Below are positions 23,707 to 35,400 of a DNA stretch of 64,000 nucleotides, piece after piece. Source of the DNA: Muricea muricata (Eukaryota > Cnidaria > Anthozoa > Malacalcyonacea > Plexauridae); NCBI GenBank assembly GCA_963855995.1, contig OY979728.1, positions 8,387,504 through 8,451,503 of the forward strand. Reading direction: 5' to 3'. Positions within the stretch are counted from its first letter, which is position 1; each line of letters opens with the position of its first letter. The notes under the pieces were generated by a model. It was not told the origin of the DNA. It did no database searches and saw only the letters and a list, made by a program, of their open reading frames with translations. Position numbers and translations under genes: made by a program.

Positions 23707-26041
23707 CTAGACTTTTTTAATATCTTAATCAGATAATGATTTTTATTTAGCATCAATGTACATACAGCATACAGCCCACAGCACACGGATGTAAATAGTG
23801 GAAAGCAACGACAAACTGAGAAACATTGTGGTTCGAACTGAACTTTTAAAAAAAAATTGTTTCTTTAAAAAGAACTGAAATCAGCAATATAAACTTAAAA
23901 TGTAAATAGAGGATAGTAGTAGTTAATTGTAGTTATAGAATGAAGACTTTTTGTAGTCAAAAAACAAAAATTTGAGCAGTAGGTTGTGCTTTGAAACAAA
24001 TAAACAGTGGATGTAATTGTCCCAATTTTGATTTAAAATGCAATTGCAGTTGTATCACTGATCGTTACATGGCGAACCAGAGTTGTTAATTTCTTATCCC
24101 ATTACGTATGAGCAGCATCGTAGGAATTAGGTCTACACCCAAGATAAGGAGGGGGGGTGAGGGGGGCACCTCATTCCCCCCCCAAAGGTTGAAAAACAGT
24201 GTTCTTGTAGGGAAGTTTACCAATTTGCAGGGCAATATTTTTTGCATGGCCAATTTTCACCAACATTTGCTATCCTTCGAGAAAAATATCTCTCATGACA
24301 AATACAAGTTAAAAAGGGGCTAAAAGTACAAAGTAATAACTGAACGATCAGTAAAATGAAGGTAATGAACGTTCGAGGTTCCGCTGGTTAAAAAGCTTGC
24401 ATTAAGTTTCAAAACAAAAAGAGCGCTAATGGTAAAAAAAACGAAGTTTCAACGTACTCGAACTTATAGACGAAAGGCTATGTGTAAAGATGTGGTACGC
24501 AGATGGATACTGATAATTTTTTGAAGCCCATTACAAGTAGGCATAATGGTACAGGGCGAAATGTCAGAACGTGGTACAAGCATCACAAACAACACTTATT
24601 AATTTCAGTATTAATCCTCAGTATGCATGATTGTTTTACTGCAATAACATGGTGTGCTCTACTTTGTCATTCTGCTTTGTTGCAACCAGAATAAAGACAA
24701 CAGCAAATTGTATTGCATCTCATCAAAGAAATATAAAAATCTGCCATTTAGCATTATGTTTTCAGATTGTGCAACCTGTATCTACAAATACAAATCAGGT
24801 TTTAACAGAAAGACAAGGTTACGAGTTAATACAAAATTACTGTGATGATACTGCTGAATCACGAAAGGTACTCGAATCGTCTGTGTTGTCTGTGTTATAA
24901 ACATCAAGAAATTTTATTTTACATCATTACACGAAAGATTGCTTTTAAATGCTAGTAGTTGTTTTCAAACTTTAGACAAACAAAGTGGCGATTTATTGGA
25001 AATTGGTTGTGACACAGCGAGGAACCACAAGAGGTTTACATAAGTATTCCGTAATATACGAGTAACAATTAACGAAACGTTTACACATTTATCCAAATTA
25101 TCGCTTTCAAATGCTAGCAATATTAGTTATTGCAAATGTAGAAAAATAGAGAGGTAGATTTATGTTTCGGCAGTATAGACTAGGAATATTTGAAAGAAAT
25201 GAAGATGAAGGCGAGGAAAGTTTGCATGCAGATGAATCAGATGTAAACACAGAAACGGTTAGTGAATGCTATAATTGAAATTAATGAACGAAATTATATT
25301 TCCGTGTTCATTCTAGGTTGATGAAGAAGAAATTGCGGATGATCAAGAAGAGAGGTAAAACGTTGCTCGTCATGGGAGACTTGTGTAGCTGAAATGAAAG
25401 TATTAGCTGATTGTGCCAACCACTGCAAAAACACAGTTCACAGAAACGTTATCCTCAAAAATAATTTTGACTGAAGAGATTTTAATATATGTTTTTGAGT
25501 CTTTTGAGAAGATTAAAATCATGGCAATAAAATTAGAAAGCAACTGCGAGAATGCTCTTAAAGCTCTTTATTGTGAAAAATCGCAAAATGATGTTGCGCA
25601 AGGTAATAATGAACCTTGACTTCCGCTTAATCCCGCTAAACTATTGCCGTATTGGCAGATTCTCAAAAGAAAAAAAATTTTTAAAACGGTCCATACAAAC
25701 CACAGCTTAAAACGCTATACTCTAAAAACCCAAACACCACCCAAAAGAAACAACGTATGTTTTCAGCAATATGATTTAAAGAATATCCACATTTAGAGTA
25801 GAGCATAAAAGCAGATCCTGGTTTGCTTGCACTCTTTCATCAAACATCAGATGCCTGGGCAGCAAGAGTTTGTTCATGGGATAGGATGAGAAGTGTGGAG
25901 AAGAAATAAACAAGGGGAAAAATATTCAGGCGTGATTGGTTTCTGCGTGAAATATTGGATAATCATCTCAACATCGAGAAAAAAACAGTGAACTCTCACT
26001 TTGAACGTGCACAAATATGAAACATAATTAACTATTAAATT
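23707..26041. other. PRDM-C to fold-back element: no confident gene, a few exon-like pieces
   Basis: Some short frames are bounded by plausible splice sites. One runs from about 24766 to 24867 (VSTNTNQVLTERQGYELIQN region, donor after ESRK). Another at 25163-25258 is acidic (NEDEGEESLHADESD). A third at 25318-25355 (VDEEEIADDQEE) has a good acceptor. Their phases do not all join, so I do not call a gene. They may be a decayed or lineage-specific gene. G/C homopolymer runs lie near 24150-24185. Confidence 0.3.
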
Positions 26042-28328
26042 GCGTTTTTGATGTATGGTAAAAAAGTGTCGAACACAATCGGACCTAAAGCCGAACATAA
26101 TTCGACCTATCAAAGCGCCAATATAATTCGGACCCAATAAACAGCCGAACATAATTCGTATCATACAGTCGAATAGCACTTATGCGGGTTTTCCCCAAAG
26201 CTATTGTCCTCATCACCTAGTCTCACTTTCATGTAAAGAGAATGTATGCGTCAATACGAGGTTTGGTGGTGAGGACAATAACGTCAGGAAAAACCCGCAC
26301 AAGTGCTATTCTGCTGTCGAATCGTATGTTGGAATAGAGGACTGGACGCTCGCGGCCAATTGTGATCGATTTCCCGCCAATTGAACGGTCGAAACAAATA
26401 TGGCGGGTAAAATTGTCAGGGAATTAAGAAATTGCGTAAATGAAATCATCATCTCAATCGAACAAAGAAATTTTTGCAATTTTTGCAGTTGCGTCTTCAC
26501 TGGTTCAATAGAGAGTTACAGATTGACGTTCGGTTTTTAAACTTCAAACCCCAAACCGCAGTTAGAGGTTAGCGGTTTGACGTTTGACGTGAAAGTGAAA
26601 AAGCACTCCAGACTGATGTTTAGCGCAAATTGTAGATTAATATCATAGAAATAATAGATATAGAATGCGTACTCGGTCACGAATCATGTCTCCACTTTTT
26701 TTCGCAAGTGCCCTTTTAAATCCGCCATATTGAATTTGACCAGGAGTTGAACTGCAGAGTATACATACAAAGTTCATCATAAATAAATCACTTAAATAGT
26801 ATCACACTTACAGTTTAGAATATAGTGCTCTTGAAGAAACAAAATGAAATAAAGATAGTTCTTATATATCTCATATAGTCGTGTATTTAACACAAAAAAC
26901 TGTTGTAGTTTTGCGTAAACATGATTTAATTTTGAAACATTTTGCATTCCCGAAGCATGACTGAAAATTTCGCTATAAACAAAGCCAAAGGGGTCAAATA
27001 ATCGTTTTTTCATTGACTTTTGCAGCTTAATAATATATCTTTAAGTTTCTGTTTCAAAAAACAGCAGCTATGTAAACTATAGTAAACTATTATGTTGAGT
27101 GTAAAATGTAATTGTATGAGCAAATATCGATTACTTGAAATTGTCATTGCCAAATTGCATGCCTTTTAAATATATTTTCTCAAGGAACACAGACAAAAAC
27201 CAACAAAGGTAATCATTTCGTTCTTTGTAACTATCAATCATCGTTACTGTTTTCATATATACGTATTTTAAAACGCTAAAACACACCTGTTGAGATTGTT
27301 TTTCATCCTCTGACTCTGTTTTTGAGTTTTATCTTTTTCGGCTTTTGCAGCAATCTTGAAAACTTGTATTTTGTAACTCCAATTTCTTTGTATTATCTGC
27401 CCAGGACTAATCCTTTCCCGTAAAAAACTCATAAAATTCGTTTTCCTTTGTTTAAAAGTTTTTATGAACCATTTTTCCATGTTAATTCACAAATTTTTAT
27501 CGTTCTGTAAACTTTGCTTGACAAAAAAAACAATCGCACTCCTCGCAACCGCGCGAAATTCTCTGCGTAAGAGTCTGGGACTAGCTAAAATGCCCTTATA
27601 AATCCGCCATTTTGTGGAGACAAAATTTTTACTGAGAAAAGATAGGAGTACGCATTCTATATCTATTATTTCTATGATTAATATGTAAAGGCAACAATTA
27701 AAATGCTCTAAATATTACATTTTTTTGCCTCAGAAGTCAACAATACCTTAGTAACAGAGCAATAAGTATTCCTTGTTATTAATATACTAAGAAAACGTGC
27801 AATAGCTCATTATTTTTTCCATAATATCTTGAAGTAATCGGCTTACCTCTAGAAGCGTATCCAGCCGTTCAAAACGTGAAGCAAAACGACAACAAAAACG
27901 GCGGGAAATAGATCACGTGATTATTAGCGGTTTGGCGTTAGACGTTCAGGCCAAAAAACGTCAATCTGTAACTCTCTATTAACGCGATGGTTCGTTACGT
28001 CGAACAAATTCCAACGGGCGTTGCCGCAGTTAACCTGGTTCGCGAAGCATCAGCTCTATTAATCGAGAGTGGCGGAAATAATGATGTCAAGAATTTTGCC
28101 TTTAAAACTGAGTATTCATCTTACCGACAGAGTACAATAGATCTAAGCTGGCGGGAAATCGGTCACAATTGGTCGCGAGCGTCCAGTCCTCTACCGAACA
28201 TCATTCGATTCGACAACAAAATTGGACAGTATGATGCGATTTATGTTTGGCTATTTATATCAGGTCCGAATTATATACGGCGTTTTGAAAGGTCGAATTA
28301 TGTGAAAGCAACATAATTTACCACATAT
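26042..28328. mobile_element. 2.3 kb fold-back element with ~700 bp inverted arms
   Basis: The left arm (26042-26745) and right arm (about 27570-28328) are long imperfect inverted copies. The outermost words gcgtttttgat and gacctatcaaagcgcc on the left match, in reverse, those near 28270-28335. Further inside, gaggactggacgctcgcg, gttacagattgacgtt and agaatgcgtactc all recur inverted. The central ~800 bp is single-copy AT-rich sequence with only a 70-codon minus-strand frame (27268-27480) and no known domain. It is probably a non-autonomous DNA transposon. The open frame at 27987-28316 is arm sequence, not a gene. Confidence 0.75.
26172..26310. mobile_element. Small MITE inserted in the left arm of the fold-back element
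   Basis: Ends are a perfect inverted pair, aatagcactt and aagtgctatt, extended inward by gcgggtttt and its complement, then by ggacaat(a/g) words. The right arm of the host element lacks this insert, so it came later. Confidence 0.7.
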
Positions 28329-28905
28329 CAAAAACGTAAGTCAATAGATAATCATGACCCTTTTCACCATTCATACACCAATGTGCATAAACAAGAACAA
28401 AAAGATAGAACAATAACATTTGTCCACTTTCGAAACCACACTTATTTCGAACATTCACCTCTTATACTGGGTGCATGGTACTCCTTTTTGGATAGTTATT
28501 ACAGTCAACTACATTGCATCCTATCCACGAAGATCTATTTCAAATTTTGATGTATTACACCAAGATTTTACCGAGATATCGAAATTTTATATCTATCACG
28601 CATTTTTTGAGAATGCTAAAAAATTGCAAAAAGTGGCCTGTTGAGTTATTCTCTCAGTACTCTTGTGATTATCGAAAATTTCATTGATGTTAACAAAAAA
28701 AATTTAGAGCAATTTTTATGGAATTTCTAAATTTTGTTATATTGCTTTTGACTTTCCGACTTCAAGGAAAAATTCTGAACATAGATTTCTTATAGCGTAT
28801 AGTAAATACTCAATACAGCTGAGGTTGACCGTCACCCATATTTTCTTCAGAATAGTAGTGCTGTGCAAATGCCCACTTTAACAGTGAAGCCTGACAATTG
28901 GTCAT

Positions 28906-29385
28906 TGCTTTACAGCACAGACAATCAAAAGTATAGCCTGGAAACGCGAGCAAAAGCGCTAATGCTGCCGACGCGACACCCGTGATACGACCTGACACGC
29001 TTTACGTTGTAACCCTGTAACTTCACCTTAAATATATTTCTCAAATCATTATAGTAATTCATGAAGTTTGAAAATCGGGGGAAGAAATTACATAAATTAG
29101 GCCAGATTTCTCCTTGATACTCTTGCAGAATACTGGTTCGTTTGAGAAGCACGTGCAAACACTCATGAGGAGGATTTCCTGCGCTTTCCAAACACCATAA
29201 AGTTCTTTAAAAAATACTCGGCTTCACCTCGTATTTTCAACTGCTCTTGGTGTTTAAAAATCGAAGGAAGTCCTCCTACTGCTGCTCGTGTTTAAACTAT
29301 CATTTCAGGACTTTGTATTTACATATTTTAAACAAGAACAGCAATGTCTATGAAACTGTCGACTTTTAAACCTTTTCGGAGAGCA
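28906..29385. mobile_element. Half copy of the 36238-36745 MITE family, split by another insertion
   Basis: The stretch 28912-29035 (cagacaatcaaaagtatagc through ctgtaacttcaccttaaata) and the stretch 29305-29385 (ttcaggactttgtatttaca through gacttttaaacc) match consecutive pieces of the arm of the element at 36238-36745. They are separated by about 270 bp of foreign sequence. The second arm is missing. It lies just downstream of the PRDM-D stop. Confidence 0.65.
29036..29304. repeat. Dispersed repeat inserted in 28906-29385 (copy 1)
   Basis: Matches 63630-63930 in the same orientation, with gaggaagaaattacat-like, ttcgttaaaaaaatactc-like and tgtattttcaactcctct-like words in the same order. 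It has no protein coding capacity and no clear terminal inverted repeat. Type unknown. Confidence 0.6.
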
Positions 29386-29497
29386 AACTAATCTATGAAC
29401 TAAGATACCCAAATAAATTGATCAAAACCACAAATCAAACACACAAAATTCCAGTCCACACATAATTTGTATTATGTTAACAACAATTTCATACTCA

Positions 29498-32400
29498 TCA
29501 ATCATTTCCAAGCAATCCTTCACTGGAATATTTTGACTCTACCTTGCTTGATGCGTGCCCGGCACACTCCCCCGGCACACGCGTGTGTCTCGCGAGTTGA
29601 GTGCCAATCGCGAATGTCTTCCCGCAGCTTTTGCAGACAAATGGACGTTCGCCAGTATGCGTTCTAACGTGATTATTTAGCGTGGTAGCACCCGCGAACG
29701 ACCTTCCGCAAAACCCGCATTTAAATGGTCGCTCGCTTGAGTGCACTACGACGTGATTCCGAAGCTCCGAAGGTTGAGCGAAGCTTAACGAACAATGTCC
29801 GCACTGAAAAGGCTTGTACGGCTCCTTAGGACAGACGTGCATTTGAAGCTGAATTCTTTGGGTAAAAACCTTTTGACATTGTCTGCATTTAAAAGGTAGA
29901 CTAACGTCATTTAGCACAGGAGCTTTAAAACCGACCTGTTGATGTCTACCTGGAGTATGAAGATGAGGATCACTACAATTGACTGGATCCTGAAAGTCGC
30001 TTGTCTTAAATTGTTCTTGTAAATTACTTGTTTTTACAGGAGGTGGCTCACATGAAACATATTTCTCCTCCATTTCGACCCTTTTTTGAGGCTCTAAGCC
30101 ATGCACATATGTTTCTTTTTCGATTCGTTTCTTTATTTGGTCAGCTAGAACTTGTTGAACTGTCGATGGCTTGGATTCAGCCAAAGTTTGCTTGCCTGCC
30201 AAGGTAACAGGTTTAGAAGAACGAGGTAGAGCGGCATTTTCCGTTTGAAAAAAAGATGTTTTTTGTACTTCTGTGGAGAGGTACTCGGGGTAACCTTGGG
30301 ATATCGTTGTGGGTCGAGGATGCTCAGAGGTAGAGCTAGCAAGGTCAATAGCCTGTGAAGTAGAAACAGCGAAATGGATTGTTGGTCCTTTCTCAATGAA
30401 GCTGCAAGCACGTTCTACAAAAAATAAAATGATTGGAAAAAGAATGCACTACTCGCCAAAAACTATGTAAAGGTGGCTTACCTTCAATTTTTGCTTGGTC
30501 ACTTTCCTTTAAACTCAAAGGTATTTCCAAATGTTTCTGATAGCTATCGCTATACCAGACTAGCAATTCTTCACCTAAAGCAATATCACGGAAAGAACGA
30601 TAGTATATATTTTGACCACATTGATACGCCGCCATGTTTTGTTCGTTTCTATTCCTTGCGCAACGTATAAACCTCATCCAGCTGGAAGTATTTTCATCGC
30701 TGCCGTCGACAAAATGCGAAAACTCCCCGTCAATGTAAATCTGAAATGGAAGCACGAACCATCCAGTCAATTCATTAAACAGGACACACACTGATAGCAG
30801 TATAAGTAGTTTATATCATACTAAATGTATAATAATTCATTAATAATAACAATAATAATAATTCATTAATACAGTTGAACCCCTATTAAGCGGACACCAT
30901 TCGGACCTCGCCAAGGTGTCCGCTTAAGAGGGGTGTCCGCCTAAAAGGGGTCTCGCAAAATCACAACAGGGGGTAATTTTTCGTATGTTATTTATTTACC
31001 TATGTTAATAATATATAATGTATAAAAGTCTACCAAAATATCTACGTTCAGAAACTTTTGTAGTTAAAATCAGCATTCAAAAAGCCTAGGAACGTTTGCG
31101 CTCGAGTCTTTCGCGAAAGCACATAGTACAAAATAAAACATAACAAAGCTAAGAATAATCATTTATAAAGGCCATATTTCACTTCAATCGTGAACGGCGA
31201 AACGTAGCGTATTCGATATATGGAGTCCATATCATTAACTGCCCGAGTGTTCACGAAACAATGAAATGCGCTACGTTTCGTTACCTTACTGTCCGCTTAA
31301 AAGGGGTTGATTTGTTCATTGGGACCTCCAGTGAGGTGTCCGCTTCCGCTAAATAGGGGTGTCCGCCAAATAAAGGTTTCCTTACTAGTATTTAATTAAA
31401 GAAACGTTTGGGACCTGAATTTAGTGTCCGCTTAAAAGGGGTGTCCGCTTAAAAGGGGTGTCCGCTATTAGGGGTTCAACTGTAATAATAATTACTATTA
31501 TTCATTAATAATAATAATAATTCATTAATATATAATAATTCACTAATAATAATAATTATTATTCATTGCGATTCATTCGATTAAATACTTGCTATTAGTA
31601 TAGAATTGCTTAAAAATGCCCGACACTGTCCCTTTAACAGTCTGCCATTCCGGGACACTGAATGAACAAACGGCTTTGTAGTCACTCTTCAAAATATTTC
31701 TAATATGATGTGTTTCAAAACTAGACACCTTGTAACAAGTCTGTCAGCAACCTGCCCACAAGTTGTCTTAAGTTGTCAACATGTTTGGAACAAGCTGTTA
31801 ACAACTTGTAACACCATTGATGGGATAATCAGACTTGTGACAAGATTGCCCTAACAACCTGTTGCAGCAATGATATAACAATGTTGTTACAGCTTTGTGT
31901 TGTCCACCTTGCTACATTCTGATAATCCCACATGCTTGTTCAAGTGTTAACAGCTTGTTTCAAACTTTTTCCAACCACTTGGTACAATCTTGTCAACACA
32001 GACTTGTTCAGGGCAACATGATATTGCAGTCAGGAAATTACCTGAAACTGACAAGAGTTCCTACCTCCCACAAATAGTCCTGATTTTCATCGACATCATT
32101 CCGCTGGTGATTAGTTCGTCGTCCTTCGTAAGGGCCAATCCACGTTCCTGAGGGAAGATGCCGTCGCGCGCAGACTCCGTAAATATACCCTGGTATACTT
32201 GATGTACACAACTGTGCCTCATCTGGAAATGACATCATTGCATATGTTGCATGCACACTGCTGCCTTTCCCATTATCCTCTGCGTGCACAAGCTGATGCA
32301 ATGACTGCAATGGAGCATGGGTAGAACATTTTTCTTCGGTTTGACCCAAACATACGTTACAGGCTAAAAGTGAGAGGAAAATTGCATGTTGACCTCAGGA

Positions 32401-35400
32401 GTTTAATATACACCAGGAACCGATTGTTCAAATGTCGGTTAGCTTAACCCTGGATTAACGTGAAGTTTGAAGGTGGTTTCAAAGTATCTTGTTTGTAAGC
32501 TTGGAAGCTCCTGTCTAGATCAGTAGTAGTTTTGGTTTCTGAAGTTTTAAAATAAACAGAAGTGTGAAAATACAGAAACTAAAACAGTGGGTTAAACTTT
32601 ATCTCCGGGTTAACGCTAACCTAGCTTTGAACAACCGGTCCCAGAGACAGATAGCATGTTATCACTATCAGACTTTATCTGAAGAAAATTTCAGTGAAAA
32701 AGCTAAGAACAATACTGTACGTCTAAGCTAAATTGCGAGTCTCAAGCTGGTGTGCAAAAGCAGCAAAACGACGATTTCAAAACCGACAACAGTAGCAAAA
32801 GATGAACAAAGTCAGGTCAGCCCCTTTGGTAGCGCACCAATGGACCCCCCCCCCCCCCTCTCACCCTGGAAATAGCGTAACTGTGTCTTCTAGCGTAATC
32901 GTACGTAAATATGATGCTAAATAAAATACTTATTAAATTTTTACTACAAATATAATTGCAAGGTAGGTTATTACAAAGTACAAACACAAAACGTTCGTCA
33001 GATTACACTGTCATATGGATATATTACAATTAGAAAGTGACCGCAGTGGCTAAATATCTCGCTTCGTTCATGGGGGAAAGTTCTTTCCACGTGAATCGTG
33101 TAAAATCAAAACACTCGACAGTATTTAAGGAGGTCAACCCATGAGTAGCACCTCCGATGGCGAGAATGGAATTTCCAAGAACCGCTGCTACACAGCCTCT
33201 TCTGGCGTCCTTCATATCGGGTAAAACATCAGTAAACTGTGTCCTTATATTGTACATCACAACCGTTTTCAAGGGTTTATGATGTACATCAATGCCTCCG
33301 ATGATAATAATGTTATCACCCCAACGAACTGTTGCCATCTCTTGCACAGCGGCAGATACCACTGGCGCCAACTGTTTCAACCGATTCTTGGAAATATCAT
33401 AAATGAAGACATTACATAATCGACTTCTGTACGACCAGCTACTCTGAACTCTTCCAACTATTACAATACGATCATCAAACAATCGCGCGCTATGGTGAAC
33501 CATTCCATCAGGTAACCATGCCAGGAAGCGGGACGCATAAGGTGGAACAAGCTGGACCACACGAATTTCATGCGAGACTACACCGTTCTCCAAGCAGCCG
33601 CCAATACAATAAAGGCTATCTTTGTACACAACGCAACAGTGTCCTCGTAATTTGGTACGTAATGGGACGGCAAGCCGAGCCCACTGTCCTGATTTGATTC
33701 GGATATTCCGTCGCATGATTTCGTCACTCACACCAGAGCTTCTTCGCCCGCCAGACACGAGCATCTGATCATGGTATAGCGCAGATGATGCTTCACAGAC
33801 GTTTGCCTCCATCGCTTTCTCTTCTGACCATAGCCCAGTTAATAGGCTAAAACTCTCCACGGATTGTAGCGTCTTGCCGTCATTTGACCCCCCTGCAATA
33901 ACTACGCTCGACGATGCATTACTTTTCTGTGAAATGACGGCTTGATTCAGGGATACTTTGCTTGCTTGGTCGGTTTCCAGTCGGGACAACTTCGCGAGCG
34001 GCTCGGACATGGCGACGAAACGTGTCATCATTTGCTGATTGTGCTCCTGAAGCTGGTGTTCCATTGCTTCCAAACGATTTAGTTTCGTAGCGAAGGGATC
34101 AAGTCTGTTGTCCATTTGCGCAGACAAGTTTTTCTCGAAGGCACTGAGCTTGCCACTTACTTCCATAAGTGTTTCTAAGCACGTGAATGTCGTGTTTAAT
34201 AGTGGTTGCATTTCGTCTAACTTGCTGTTGACGACCGTCAAATCCCTTTTAAGTTCACCAACTTTGCGAGTTAAATGTTCACATTCATGACACTTAGCTA
34301 CTCGTCGTTCACAGACCATAGTCTCGTGATAAACTAGCTCAGTTTTGTTGACTTCCTGCAGACAGCCTTCGTTTGAGCATACTACCGGCGCAAAGCCACA
34401 ATCGTTCAAATGTCTGTCGAGATCGTCCAATTTAATGTACTGCTTGCACCCTCGGTGACAATAGTCGCAGCTAATCCTTAACTCTGATAAGTAATCGGTC
34501 AGGATACGCGGAGCATCGCTTAGTGTATTGACAGTTAGTGGATCCTTACAAACTGGACATGTTTGGAAGTTCGTAAGATGTCTAGTTATACAGCCTCGAC
34601 AAAACGAGTGTTGATTCCGATGACACATTACTGGATCCTTGAAGACATTTAAGCAAATAGAGCAATGGAATCGTCTACTAACTGCGGCTTCAAAACGTTC
34701 AACGGCATAACCAAGTTCAGAATAGTCGGCCATTTTCTTGTATATACTGAGTATAATTCAATTACAGTGAGCAAACTATTTGTTCCTGTTTAGCTGCTAT
34801 CTTGCTGATACGAGCATCCCACGTACACTTTGCCATCATTTACTACTTTGTGATATAAGTTCCTTCAAAGAACAACAGTTCAAGCCAATTCTCGTGTATT
34901 CTACACTTGAATTTTTTAAGCTACGCCAATCATGGACTACAAGCTAGACTTCGCATCTCTGAAGCAAATTAGCATACCAAACATCACATGATAAGCGTGA
35001 AGGCAGTACGAACAGAGCAAGGAATTTAAACTATGTTAAGCCACAGAATAGAAAATAAACAGAAGAGTCACTTGAGTCTGAACTTTTGAAGTTTGTGTCC
35101 CCACGTATGTCTCATTACGCATCTTCACTATCAAGTTTCTGGCCAGTCGATTGCATTTTCTGACCAATAGAAACGTTAAACTGGCTGTTCTGCCATTATT
35201 CTGGCCAGTCAATTGCATAAAAATAGAGGGACATGTTGCCCTGCTGAGTATATAATTATCGATATTTTTGGAAAATCATCATCTATTAAAATAACAAAGA
35301 CTCTCACAAGTACACTAGACAAAGACTATCAAAGACTTTGTGTATCTGTGAATACAGATTTATTGTTGTCGTGCGCGTGCCATTGAACTATAAGTAAACT

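Noticed and set aside
27987-28316. 109-codon open frame
   Set aside because: It is part of the right arm of the fold-back element and has no domain.
30145-30411. 88-codon minus-strand open frame
   Set aside because: It overlaps the PRDM-D finger exon in another frame; the exon frame from the 30414 acceptor continues into the zinc fingers.
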